Of a stretch of DNA of 60,235 nt, positions 34,554 to 42,766 are shown piece after piece. The stretch's first letter is position 1, and every line of letters starts with the position of its first letter. The DNA comes from Microbacterium album. Its GTDB lineage: Bacteria; Actinomycetota; Actinomycetes; Actinomycetales; Microbacteriaceae. Below the pieces are notes generated by a model that was not told the DNA's origin, ran no database searches, and saw nothing but the letters and a program-made list of their open reading frames with translations. Where the stretch lies: positions 1 to 60,235 of the forward strand of contig NZ_BMJY01000016.1 in NCBI RefSeq assembly GCF_014643695.1, written 5' to 3'. A program made the translations under genes and the position numbers.

Positions 34554-36097
34554 GGGGCGCGCGCATGGCCGTGGGCGATGGCGAGGCGTCCGCCGCCGGC
34601 GGGCCTCCCGCGGGCCTGGCCGGTCGCGCGGCGGAAGGCGTGGCGTGGTCGGCGGCACAGAAGTGGGTCATCCGCATCACGGGCCTGGCCACGATCGCGA
34701 TCCTGACCCGGCTGCTGACCCCCGCGGACTTCGGCGTGGTCGCGATCGCGCTCGCCCTGCTCCCCCTCATCCAGGTGCTCTCCGATCTCGGCTTCTCCGC
34801 CTACCTGGTCCAGGCCGACCGACCCGATGCCCGCACCGTGAGCACCGCGTTCTGGTTCTCCGCCGGCGCGGGAGTGACGCTCAGCGCGGGCCTGATCGCG
34901 ATCGCGCACCCCGTGGCGGGCTCCCTCGGGGTGCCCGAAGCGGCCCCGGTCATCCAGGGGCTCGCGCCGGCGGCGCTCGCCGTGACCCTCGGGTCCGTGC
35001 CGATCGCCCTACTGCGGCGCGCGCTGCGCTTCCGCGCGATCGCGGTGCAGGCCGTGGTCGCGGGCGCCGCGGGCCAGGCCGTCGCCGTGCTGCTGGCCGT
35101 GCTGGGGCTGGGCGTGTGGGCGCTCGTGGCTCAGACCGTGGTGTACCAGGTGCTCGCGACCGCGCTCGCATGGGGCGCGAGCGGGTGGCGTCCGAACCGG
35201 GCGTTCTCGGGCGCGAGGCTGCGGGAGATGACGCGCTTCGGCGCCAAGGTCGTCGGGGTCGAGCTCGTGAGCATGATCCGGGTCTGGGCGGAGAACCTCG
35301 TCGTGATCGCGTTCCTCGGACCGGCGGGTCTCGGCTACCTGCACATCGCGCAGCGGCTGGTGCAGATCGCGCAGGACCTGACGACGAGCGCGCTCGTGCC
35401 TGTCTCCACGGTGGTGTTCGCACAGCTGCGGGCCTCGGCCGAGCGGCTCCGCGCGGGCTACGTGCGTGCCGTCGGCGTCTCCTACGCTCTCGTCGTCCCG
35501 ATCATGCTCGTGCTCGCGGTCGCCGGGCCGTGGCTGCTGCCGCTGTTGTTCGGGGGCCAGTGGTCCGAGAGCGTCGTGCCGGCTCAGCTGCTCGCTCTCG
35601 CCGGCGTCTTCACGCTGGGCGCCCTCGACCACGGCCTCTTCTACGGGCTCGGACGCCCCGGCGCGTGGTTCGGCTATGCGGTCCTCGTCGAGGCGGTCGC
35701 GCTCGCCGTCACGGCGCTCGCGGCCCCGCACGGGCTCGTCGCCATCGCGACAGGGGCGCTCGCGGTGGCCCTGACGGCGACGGTCGCGCGCTGGGCGATG
35801 GTCGGACGCCTGCTGCGAGCGCCGGGATGGACGGTCGCCGGTCCTGCCGCACGCGTGCTCCTTCCCGCCGCGCCAGCCGGCACGGCGGGCCTGCTGCTCG
35901 CGACGTGGCTCCGCGATGCGACCGCGTGGGTCGCGCTGCCCGCGATCGTCCTGACGGTGCTGGCCGTCTACCTGCCCCTGTTGCGACTGGCCGCGTGCCA
36001 GACCTGGCGCGAACTGCACGGGCTCGCCTCCACGACCGTTCGCCGCATCGGACGAGCGGGGCGAGCGTCGGCGGCGGACGTATCAGCCGCGCCGTGA
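34550..36097 (+). CDS. Wzx-type polysaccharide flippase
   Basis: 515 residues with about 12-14 hydrophobic helices, MOP superfamily. GVAWSAAQKWVIRITGLATI and ILTRLLTPADFGVVAIALAL are the typical first two helices of Wzx/lipopolysaccharide exporter proteins, and FGAKVVGVELVSMIRVWAEN and LGPAGLGYLHIAQRLVQ follow the family. It would move lipid-linked repeat units to the outer face of the membrane for Wzy. Two starts are possible: GTG 34550, overlapping the aminotransferase stop as GTGA, or ATG 34565, with GAGGGG 7 nt upstream. I favour the overlap because most junctions in this operon use it. Confidence 0.85.
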   Translation: MRGARMAVGDGEASAAGGPPAGLAGRAAEGVAWSAAQKWVIRITGLATIAILTRLLTPADFGVVAIALALLPLIQVLSDLGFSAYLVQADRPDARTVSTAFWFSAGAGVTLSAGLIAIAHPVAGSLGVPEAAPVIQGLAPAALAVTLGSVPIALLRRALRFRAIAVQAVVAGAAGQAVAVLLAVLGLGVWALVAQTVVYQVLATALAWGASGWRPNRAFSGARLREMTRFGAKVVGVELVSMIRVWAENLVVIAFLGPAGLGYLHIAQRLVQIAQDLTTSALVPVSTVVFAQLRASAERLRAGYVRAVGVSYALVVPIMLVLAVAGPWLLPLLFGGQWSESVVPAQLLALAGVFTLGALDHGLFYGLGRPGAWFGYAVLVEAVALAVTALAAPHGLVAIATGALAVALTATVARWAMVGRLLRAPGWTVAGPAARVLLPAAPAGTAGLLLATWLRDATAWVALPAIVLTVLAVYLPLLRLAACQTWRELHGLASTTVRRIGRAGRASAADVSAAP

Positions 36098-36177
36098 CCG
36101 TTCTCCAGGTGAGGGTCCGGCACGTCGGGACGGGCCGGACCCGCGGTCCGCGGGCGAAGGGCTGAGGAGGTCCTGCA

Positions 36178-37455
36178 GTGAGCACATCGATGACCGGCGC
36201 GCCGATTGACGGCACGACCGGCCTCGGCGCGCCGATCGGGCTGAGCGCGCCGACGGGCATGAGCGCGCCGACCGCGGACGTGTCGCGACCGCGCGAGTCG
36301 CCGCCGCGTCCGGCGCGCTCGCGCCGGCTGCCCGCCGCCCGGCTCCGGCCCGAGCCGTCGCGGGCGCGGGCGACGGTCTCGGTCGTCGTGCCGTGCTTCA
36401 ACTACGCCCGATTCCTCGAGCAGGCCGTCGGCAGCGCGCTGCGGCAGCGCGGTGTCGACGTGGAGGTCATCGTGGTCGACGACGCGTCCACCGACGCCAG
36501 CCTCCAGGTCGCGCGGCGGCTCGCGCACGCCGATCCGCGCGTCCGGGTGCTCGCGAACGCGCGCAACCTCGGTCCGGTGCACACGTTCAACCGAGGGCTG
36601 CGAGCCGCGACCGGCGAGTTCCTCGTGCGACTCGACGCCGACGACCTCCTCACGCCCGGCGCACTCGAGCGCGCCGCCGCGGTGTTTCAGCACCTTCCGT
36701 CGGTCGGGATGGTCTACGGCCGTCCGCTGCACTTCGCGCATGCGCGCGGCCCGGCGCGGCTGCGCGCCCGCTCCTGGACCGTGTGGGACGGGCGCGCGTG
36801 GCTGGAAGCCCGCTGCGCCGCCGGTGACAACGTGATCACGTCCCCCGAGGTCGTCGTCCGCCGCAGCATCCTCGCGGCGATCGGCGGACAGCGGGATCTC
36901 GCCCACACCCACGACATGGAGCTGTGGCTGCGGATCGCGGCGCATGCGGACGTCGCCTACGTCGCCGGCTGCGACCAGGCGTGGCACCGCGAGCACCCGG
37001 ACAGCCTGTCGACGCGCGCGCAGGAGCCGCGCGTGTTCCTGCGCGAGGTGCGCGCCGGATTCGACATGCTGTGCGACGCGCTCGGCGAGGGCGAGCGCCT
37101 GCGCCGGCGCGCCCGCCGTGCCGTCGCCCTGGCCGCGCTGCGGCACGGCCGCCGCGACATCGACCGGGCGCGGCTCACGCGCGAGGCGGAGGAGCTGCTC
37201 GCCTTCGCCGTGGAGACCTTCCCGTGGGTCCTCGCCACCCCCGAGGGCCGCCGATTCGAGGCTGCGCGTCGGCGCGCCCACGGCTGGCCCCGTCTCCTCG
37301 CGATCGCCGCGGGAGCGGCGCCGCGGCTCCTGCGCCGCCTGCAGGTGCGCGTGCGGCTCGCGCGCTGGCACCGTACGGGCGTGTACGAGCCGCTGCGCGC
37401 CGCGCGGTCCCTCGCGCGCGGCGCGCAGCCTCTTCCCCCGCGCGAGGCGGCGTGA
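36178..37455 (+). CDS. Family 2 glycosyltransferase
   Basis: 425 residues. After a ~60-residue low-complexity N-terminus (three six-residue units GLGAPI, GLSAPT, GMSAPT, then a Pro/Arg-rich stretch) comes a GT-A domain: VSVVVPCFNYARFLEQAVGS, VIVVDDASTDASL, and the DxD-type LVRLDADDLLTPGAL. A C-terminal helical part (about 290-425) has no family I know. Inverting transfer of one sugar to the repeat unit is expected. GTG start with GGAGG 8 nt upstream; the 80-bp gap before it holds nothing I recognise. Overlaps the next gene by GTGA. Confidence 0.82.
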   Translation: MSTSMTGAPIDGTTGLGAPIGLSAPTGMSAPTADVSRPRESPPRPARSRRLPAARLRPEPSRARATVSVVVPCFNYARFLEQAVGSALRQRGVDVEVIVVDDASTDASLQVARRLAHADPRVRVLANARNLGPVHTFNRGLRAATGEFLVRLDADDLLTPGALERAAAVFQHLPSVGMVYGRPLHFAHARGPARLRARSWTVWDGRAWLEARCAAGDNVITSPEVVVRRSILAAIGGQRDLAHTHDMELWLRIAAHADVAYVAGCDQAWHREHPDSLSTRAQEPRVFLREVRAGFDMLCDALGEGERLRRRARRAVALAALRHGRRDIDRARLTREAEELLAFAVETFPWVLATPEGRRFEAARRRAHGWPRLLAIAAGAAPRLLRRLQVRVRLARWHRTGVYEPLRAARSLARGAQPLPPREAA

Positions 37456-38702
37456 ACCCCGTCTCGGCGGGGCTGCGCGTGCTGCGGCGCGAGGGTCCGC
37501 GGGAGCTCGCGCGCCGCGCAGCCCGCGTCGCGGCGGTCCGGCTCGGGGCCCTCGACCCCGAGCTCCCGCTCGACCCGCGCGACATCGCGGACTCGGCGCT
37601 GCTGACGCTCCCGGTCCCCGCGGCGAGGCCGCCTCGCGGCTCGTCGCTGACGGTCGGATGGCTGCTGACGCCGCCCGCCCCGGGGTCCGGCGGACACACG
37701 ACCCTGTTCCGCATGGTGGAGGCGCTGGAGGCCGCGGGGCACCGCTGCGTGCTGTTCCTGGTCGACAGGCACGGCGGCGATGCGCGCCAGCAGGAGCGCA
37801 CGCTGCGTGCGTGGTGGCCGGGCGTCCGGGCCGAAGTGCGCTCGGCGGCCGAGGGACTCGCGGGCGTCGACGCCGCGATCGCCTCGTCGTGGGAGACGGC
37901 GCACGTCCTCGCTTCGCGCGGGCGGACGCCCATGCGCCGGCTGTATTTCGTGCAGGACTACGAGCCCTGGTTCTACCCGCGCGGCGCCGCCTACGCGCTG
38001 GCCGAGGACACGTACCGCTTCGGTTTCCGGTGCCTCGCTCTCGGCGAGGCCGTGGCGGGGGCGCTGCGGCGCGAGATCGGCCTGCGACCCGACGTGACGT
38101 CGTTCGGCTGCGACACGGAGACCTACCGCCCGCTGCCCGGTGCGCTGCGCGACGGCGTCGTCGCCTATGCCCGCCCCGGCGTGCCGCGCCGCGGCTGGGA
38201 GCTGGCCCGGCTCGCGCTCGAGCGCTTCCACGCGATGCGGCCCGCGGTCCGGATCCACGTCTACGGCGCCACGGTCCGCGACCTTCCCTTCCCCGCCACT
38301 CAGCACGGAAAGCTCGCGCCGACTAACCTGAACCGCCTCTACACGCGGTGCGTGGCGGGCGTCGCGATGTCGTTCACGAACATCTCGCTCGTCGCCGAGG
38401 AGATGCTCGCGGCAGGCGTCGTGCCGGTCGTGGGAGACACGGCGGACGCGCGCGCCGACCTGCCGGGGGGCGCCGTCGCGTGGGCGCGCCCCACCCCGGC
38501 GGGGATCGCGGAGGCGCTCGCCGCGGCCGTCGACCATCCCGATCGCGACGCGCGCGCCGTGCGCGTGGCCCGCACCGCGCGCCCCGGTGGCTGGCGGCAG
38601 GCGCAGGCGGATGTCGTGCGGATCGTCGAGGACGAGGTGTTCGGCCCCGCTCACGGCCGGTCCGCCGCGCCGGTCGCTGCCGTCGCACGGGGCGGACGAT
38701 GA
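37452..38702 (+). CDS. WsaF-like glycosyltransferase
   Basis: 416 residues, GT-B fold. SLTVGWLLTPPAPGSGGHTT, RRLYFVQDYEPWFYPRGAAY and MSFTNISLVAEEMLAAGVVP match the rhamnosyltransferase WsaF type (beta-1,2-rhamnosyl transfer in S-layer glycan synthesis). The FVQDYE-FYP motif is the most specific feature. The enzyme may therefore transfer rhamnose or a similar deoxy sugar; no rml genes are in the window. GTG 37452 overlaps the previous stop (GTGA), and ATGA joins it to the first Wzz-like gene. Confidence 0.72.
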   Translation: MNPVSAGLRVLRREGPRELARRAARVAAVRLGALDPELPLDPRDIADSALLTLPVPAARPPRGSSLTVGWLLTPPAPGSGGHTTLFRMVEALEAAGHRCVLFLVDRHGGDARQQERTLRAWWPGVRAEVRSAAEGLAGVDAAIASSWETAHVLASRGRTPMRRLYFVQDYEPWFYPRGAAYALAEDTYRFGFRCLALGEAVAGALRREIGLRPDVTSFGCDTETYRPLPGALRDGVVAYARPGVPRRGWELARLALERFHAMRPAVRIHVYGATVRDLPFPATQHGKLAPTNLNRLYTRCVAGVAMSFTNISLVAEEMLAAGVVPVVGDTADARADLPGGAVAWARPTPAGIAEALAAAVDHPDRDARAVRVARTARPGGWRQAQADVVRIVEDEVFGPAHGRSAAPVAAVARGGR

Positions 38703-39397
38703 CCGTCCGGGCCTTCCTGATCGTCCTGCGGCGCCGCTGGTACGTCGCCGTGGCGCTCCTGGCCGCGACGGGCGCCCTCACCGCGCACCTGGCCTCGGCC
38801 GCAGCCGGCGGTGTCTATTCGACCCGCACAGCGGTGACGTTCATGCAGGCGTACGAGTCCTCGCTCGGGGTGAACGGCTCGGTCGTCGACGAGGACGTGA
38901 TCGCGTTCGCGGGCGCGGTGGCCGCGGAGGTGGTGCCGGGCCGGGAGGCGGTGCGCTACTCGGCGGCGGACGCGCCCTACTACGGGGCAGGGCTGCGCGA
39001 GGGGATCCTCGTCGGCCTGCTCGATCAGGGAAACCAGTGGACCCCCAGCTACGGGGCGGCCGTCATCGTGATCCAGATCGTCGGGCCCACGCTCGAGGCG
39101 GTGCGCGAGCGGCAGCGCGAAGCGCTGGAGCGCATCGAGCACAGCGCCTACCTGCAGCAGCAGCCGGGGGCGGCGACGGACGTCTCGGCGCGGGTCGACC
39201 CCCTCAGCATGCGCATCGAGCACATCGCGCCGTCGCGCATCGCGCAGGGCGCCGCCCTCGCGGCGATGTCCCTCGCGGGAGGGCTCGCCGCGGGCATCGG
39301 TGCGGTGGGCGCGGATCGCGTGCTCGCCGGACGGCACACGGCGCGCCGCCCGCACCGGCGGTTGCCGCACCGAACCGACACGGAGGAGACCGAATGA
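38699..39397 (+). CDS. Wzz-like chain-length/membrane protein 1
   Basis: 232 residues with two membrane spans (about 14-34 and about 184-207) enclosing an extracytoplasmic domain, the layout of polysaccharide co-polymerases. FLIVLRRRWYVAVALLA at the start is typical of Wzz. The domain is small and weakly conserved. No BY-kinase is encoded here, so length control by kinase phosphorylation is not evident. Coupled to its neighbours by ATGA on both sides. Confidence 0.7.
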   Translation: MTVRAFLIVLRRRWYVAVALLAATGALTAHLASAAAGGVYSTRTAVTFMQAYESSLGVNGSVVDEDVIAFAGAVAAEVVPGREAVRYSAADAPYYGAGLREGILVGLLDQGNQWTPSYGAAVIVIQIVGPTLEAVRERQREALERIEHSAYLQQQPGAATDVSARVDPLSMRIEHIAPSRIAQGAALAAMSLAGGLAAGIGAVGADRVLAGRHTARRPHRRLPHRTDTEETE

Positions 39398-40167
39398 ACA
39401 TCGCCGACACGCTGCGGGGCCTGCTCCGCCGCTGGTACATCGCCGCGCCGGGACTCCTGCTCGCCGTGGCCGCCGCGGGCGCCGTGTGGCTGCACGTGCC
39501 CCCGACCTATGAGCGGTCCGCCACCCAGCTGCTGCTGCCGGGAGAGGCGTCCCTGCCGCAGCCCGAGCCGGTCGCCGGGCAGGACGACGACGAGGAGGTG
39601 CCGGGAGCGAACCCCTTCCTGTTCCTGGGCGGCCTCACGACCGCAGCGGACGTGCTCGTCAGCGCGGTCGGCTCGCCCGACTCCGTGTCGGTCGCGACCG
39701 ACCTCTTCGAGGGATCGGAGGTGACCGTGGCGCGGGACCCGAGGACGTCCGGCCCCATGCTCCTGGTGACCGTGAGCGCGCCGAGCGACCGGGCGGCCGC
39801 CCGGCTCATCGACGTCATGCTCGATCGCACCGAGCAGGTCCTGGAGGAGCTGCAGACGGAGCAGAAGGTCCCCGAAGCGGCGCGCGTGCGGGTCTCCCCG
39901 ATCGCGGTGGACAGCGAGAGCGTGCTGCGCGGCCGCGACAGGACGCTCCTCGCGGCGGCCGCGGGCGCCGCGACGGCCCTGCTCACGCTGTTCGTCACCG
40001 CCGCGGTCGACGGTCTGGCGCGTCGTCCCCGGCGGGGAGGGCGCCGGGGCCAGACGGCGGATGAGCTCGTCGTGGTCCCCGCGGCGGGCGACGACGTCGA
40101 ACGCGCCATCGGGCGGATGCTCGAGGAGGCGGAGCCCGTGCCACAGCGCACAGCGAGCCTGCCGTGA
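39394..40167 (+). CDS. Wzz-like chain-length/membrane protein 2
   Basis: 257 residues, same layout as the preceding protein: TLRGLLRRWYIAAPGLLLAV as first span, an outside domain (about 38-185) containing an acidic DDDEE patch, a second span (about 190-210) and a basic cytoplasmic tail of ~50 residues. The two are probably diverged paralogues that form one chain-length complex. ATG 39394 has GGAGGAG upstream and overlaps the first gene (ATGA); GTGA joins it to the polymerase. Confidence 0.7.
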   Translation: MNIADTLRGLLRRWYIAAPGLLLAVAAAGAVWLHVPPTYERSATQLLLPGEASLPQPEPVAGQDDDEEVPGANPFLFLGGLTTAADVLVSAVGSPDSVSVATDLFEGSEVTVARDPRTSGPMLLVTVSAPSDRAAARLIDVMLDRTEQVLEELQTEQKVPEAARVRVSPIAVDSESVLRGRDRTLLAAAAGAATALLTLFVTAAVDGLARRPRRGGRRGQTADELVVVPAAGDDVERAIGRMLEEAEPVPQRTASLP

Positions 40168-41624
40168 GCGTGACACGCCGGCCCGCCGGCTTCGCGCCCC
40201 CCGTCTCGACGGCGTTCGGTCGGCGTGCGCGCCGCCCCCGCACGGGTACCGCGCTCACCATGGTCACGGTGTACGTCGTGCTGCTGTTCGCCGTGCCGTC
40301 GAACCTGGTGATCCCGGCTCTCGGCTCGCTCGGCCGTCCCTCGGTGCTGTGGGGGCTGCTCCTGCTGCTGTGGTGGATCGTGGCCAGGCTCCAGGCGCGC
40401 GAGGCCGACGTCCGTGCTGCATCGCAGCCGGTGCGCTGGGCGTGCGCGCTGCTGCTCGTCGTCGCGCTGGTCAGCTTCGCGGCGGCGATGCTCCGGGGAC
40501 AGCCCGACGACCAGGTGACGACGGCCATGACCGCGCTCGCACGCCTGTTGTCGTGGGGCGGCGTGCTGCTCGTGACGATGGACGGGCTGCGCACGCTGCG
40601 CGACGTCGACGCCCTGATCGCGCGCATCGTCGCCGCGGGCGCCGCCGTGTCCGTGCTGGGCCTGGCCCAGTTCGTGACGGGGCAGACCCTGCTCGACGCG
40701 TTCGCGCTGATCCCGGGCCTCGAGGCGGAGCAGGCCGGTGTGATCGCGAGAGGCGGCTTCACGCGCCCGGCGGGCACGGCGACGCACCCGCTCGAGTACT
40801 CGGCGGCGATCTGCTCCGTGCTGCCGCTCGCCATCACCCTGGGCGTGATCCGTGCGGACGCGGGGCGCGGGCGGCTGCCCTGGACGTGGCTCCCGGCCGC
40901 GCTGATCGGGTTCTCGGCGCTGCTGTCGGTCTCCCGGTCCGGCCTCATCGGCCTGGTCGTCGCGGTCATCGCCTCGCTTCCCGCGCTCCCCGCTGCGTAT
41001 CGCTGGATCGTCGCGGCGGGCGGGACGCTCGCCGCCGGGGTCGCCGTCGTGGTGGTGCCGGGACTGTTCCGCACGCTCGTCGATCTCTTCAGCGGGATCG
41101 AGTCCGACTCGAGCACGCTGTCGCGCGCGAACGGGCTGGCGCGCGTGCCGGAGTTCATCGAGTCCAGCCCGGTCTTCGGCCTCGGGTTCGGCACCTTCCT
41201 GCCGCGCTACTACATCTTCGACAACCAGTGGGTGCTGATCCTGTTGGAGCTGGGGGTGCTGGGACTGCTCGCCTTCGGGCTCCTCGTGCTGGCGGCGATG
41301 TGGGGTGCGGTCTCCACGGTCCGCCGCTCTCCCTACGGGGACGTGGCGGCGCTCGGGCGCGGGATCATCGCGGCCATCGCGACGAGCGCGGTCCTGTTCG
41401 CCTTCTTCGACGGGCTCAGCTTCCCCGGTTCGGCCGGCGTGTTCTTCCTGCTGGTGGGGCTGTCGGGCGCTGTGCGCTCGATCGGGCATGCGGACGGCCG
41501 CATCGACGTGGGGCGTCTGCTCGCCCGGCCCGAAAGCGACCGCGAGGGCGAACCGCACGGGCGCGGGAACGCGACCCTCCCGCACGCGGAGCCGCGCGCA
41601 GCCCTCCGGGGGGAGCGGCGTTGA
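40164..41624 (+). CDS. Wzy/O-antigen ligase family membrane protein
   Basis: 486 residues with about 11-12 hydrophobic helices and a large outside loop (about 180-225 region, LEAEQAGVIARGGFTRPAGT). FLPRYYIFDNQWVLILLELG and the SVSRSGLIGLVVAVIAS region fit the Wzy_C (O-antigen ligase) family. In this operon it most likely polymerises flipped repeat units outside the membrane, with the Wzz-like pair controlling length. The C-terminal ~45 residues are basic/acidic and cytoplasmic. GTG 40164 and the TTGA overlap with the next gene give continuous coupling. Confidence 0.82.
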   Translation: MSVTRRPAGFAPPVSTAFGRRARRPRTGTALTMVTVYVVLLFAVPSNLVIPALGSLGRPSVLWGLLLLLWWIVARLQAREADVRAASQPVRWACALLLVVALVSFAAAMLRGQPDDQVTTAMTALARLLSWGGVLLVTMDGLRTLRDVDALIARIVAAGAAVSVLGLAQFVTGQTLLDAFALIPGLEAEQAGVIARGGFTRPAGTATHPLEYSAAICSVLPLAITLGVIRADAGRGRLPWTWLPAALIGFSALLSVSRSGLIGLVVAVIASLPALPAAYRWIVAAGGTLAAGVAVVVVPGLFRTLVDLFSGIESDSSTLSRANGLARVPEFIESSPVFGLGFGTFLPRYYIFDNQWVLILLELGVLGLLAFGLLVLAAMWGAVSTVRRSPYGDVAALGRGIIAAIATSAVLFAFFDGLSFPGSAGVFFLLVGLSGAVRSIGHADGRIDVGRLLARPESDREGEPHGRGNATLPHAEPRAALRGERR

Positions 41625-42742
41625 GCGCCCCCCGCCCGCGCGTGCTCCTGCTCGCCAACACGGTCTTCTTCCCTCCCTACCCCGAGGAACTGCCCGCGCT
41701 GACGGGCGCGCATCCCCGCGCCTGGATCAACGACGTGGAGGCCGACCTGCTCTCGGTCGACCAGCGGTTGCGCACGGCGCCCTCGCGCCTGCGGCGGGCC
41801 CTGTACCGGCGTCTGCCCCTGTGGGTCGTGCAGGTGCTGGAGGCGTATCGCGTCGGCCGGGCGTACGACGTCGTGTTCTGCTGGAGCGTCGCCGACGTCG
41901 CCCTGTCGCTCGCGCTGCTGCTCAAGCTCACGCGCCGGCGCATGCCGGTCGTGGCGCTGCTCACCCGTGTCTCCGAACGCAAGAAGGCGCTGCTGCTGCG
42001 GCGGGTCCACTCCCACCTCGACCGCATCATCCTGCCGCCCGCCGTGCAGCGCGAGCACGCCGTCCGCGAGCTCGGCGTTCCCGAGGCCAAGCTCGTCGCG
42101 CTGCCGTGGACGCTCGACACGACGTTCTGGTCGGCGCCGGTCGCGGAGCCGGGGAGCGCGCTCGAGACCGACATGATCTGCGCGGCCGGGGGCGAGATGC
42201 GCGACTACCCGACGCTCGTGCGCGCCATGGCGGGGCTCGACATCCGCTGTCACATCGCGGGTGTCCTCGACACCACGCGGGCCGACTGGTGGAACGCCGA
42301 CGAGCGCGACCGTCGCGGCGAGGATCGCGTGCCGCCGAACGTGACGTTCGGCACGATGCCTGCGGCCGAGCTGCGCGCGCTCTACCGCCGCTCGCGCTTC
42401 GTCGTGGTGCCGCTGCGTCCGACGGACAGCGACAACGGCATCACCTCCATGCACGAGGCCTGGTCGATGGGAAGGCCGGTCATCGTCTCCGCCGTCGCCG
42501 GACAGCGTGCCGCGTTCGTCGAGGGTCGGGAGGGGCTGTGGGTCCCGACCGGCGACGCGGAGGCGCTGCGGCGAGCGATCGTCGAGCTGTGGAACGACCC
42601 GCGCCGCGCCGCGGCGATGGGGGAGGCGGGCCGACGCCTCGTCGTCCGGGAACGGGACCATCGCGTCTTCAGCGACGGCGTGAGTCGCGTGCTGCGCGAC
42701 GCGGCGAGGCGGTCGCGACCGGCGGGCGGGTCGCCGCGCTGA
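41621..42742 (+). CDS. Family 4-like glycosyltransferase, TTG start
   Basis: 373 residues, GT-B fold. LLLANTVFFPPYPEELPALT opens the acceptor domain; VPLRPTDSDNGITSMHEAWSMGRPVIVS is the donor-site E-x7-E-like region of GT4 enzymes, followed by LWVPTGDAEALRRAIVELWN. The TTG at 41621 overlaps the stop of the polymerase gene (TTGA), matching the NTGA pattern of this operon; no better start exists. Last gene of the plus operon. Its stop codon is the 5' arm of the hairpin shared with the convergent operon. Confidence 0.8.
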   Translation: MSAPRPRVLLLANTVFFPPYPEELPALTGAHPRAWINDVEADLLSVDQRLRTAPSRLRRALYRRLPLWVVQVLEAYRVGRAYDVVFCWSVADVALSLALLLKLTRRRMPVVALLTRVSERKKALLLRRVHSHLDRIILPPAVQREHAVRELGVPEAKLVALPWTLDTTFWSAPVAEPGSALETDMICAAGGEMRDYPTLVRAMAGLDIRCHIAGVLDTTRADWWNADERDRRGEDRVPPNVTFGTMPAAELRALYRRSRFVVVPLRPTDSDNGITSMHEAWSMGRPVIVSAVAGQRAAFVEGREGLWVPTGDAEALRRAIVELWNDPRRAAAMGEAGRRLVVRERDHRVFSDGVSRVLRDAARRSRPAGGSPR

Positions 42743-42766
42743 CCCCGTGCGGGGGCCGCACGGTCA
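42740..42766. terminator. 21-bp convergent gap that is a perfect hairpin, bidirectional terminator
   Basis: CCGTGCGG (42745-42752) and CCGCACGG (42756-42763) form a perfect 8-bp stem with a GGG loop. The stop codons of the two convergent operons, TGA at 42740-42742 and TCA (TGA on the minus strand) at 42764-42766, also pair with each other across a CC bulge. One structure could stop transcription from both sides. Confidence 0.75.
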
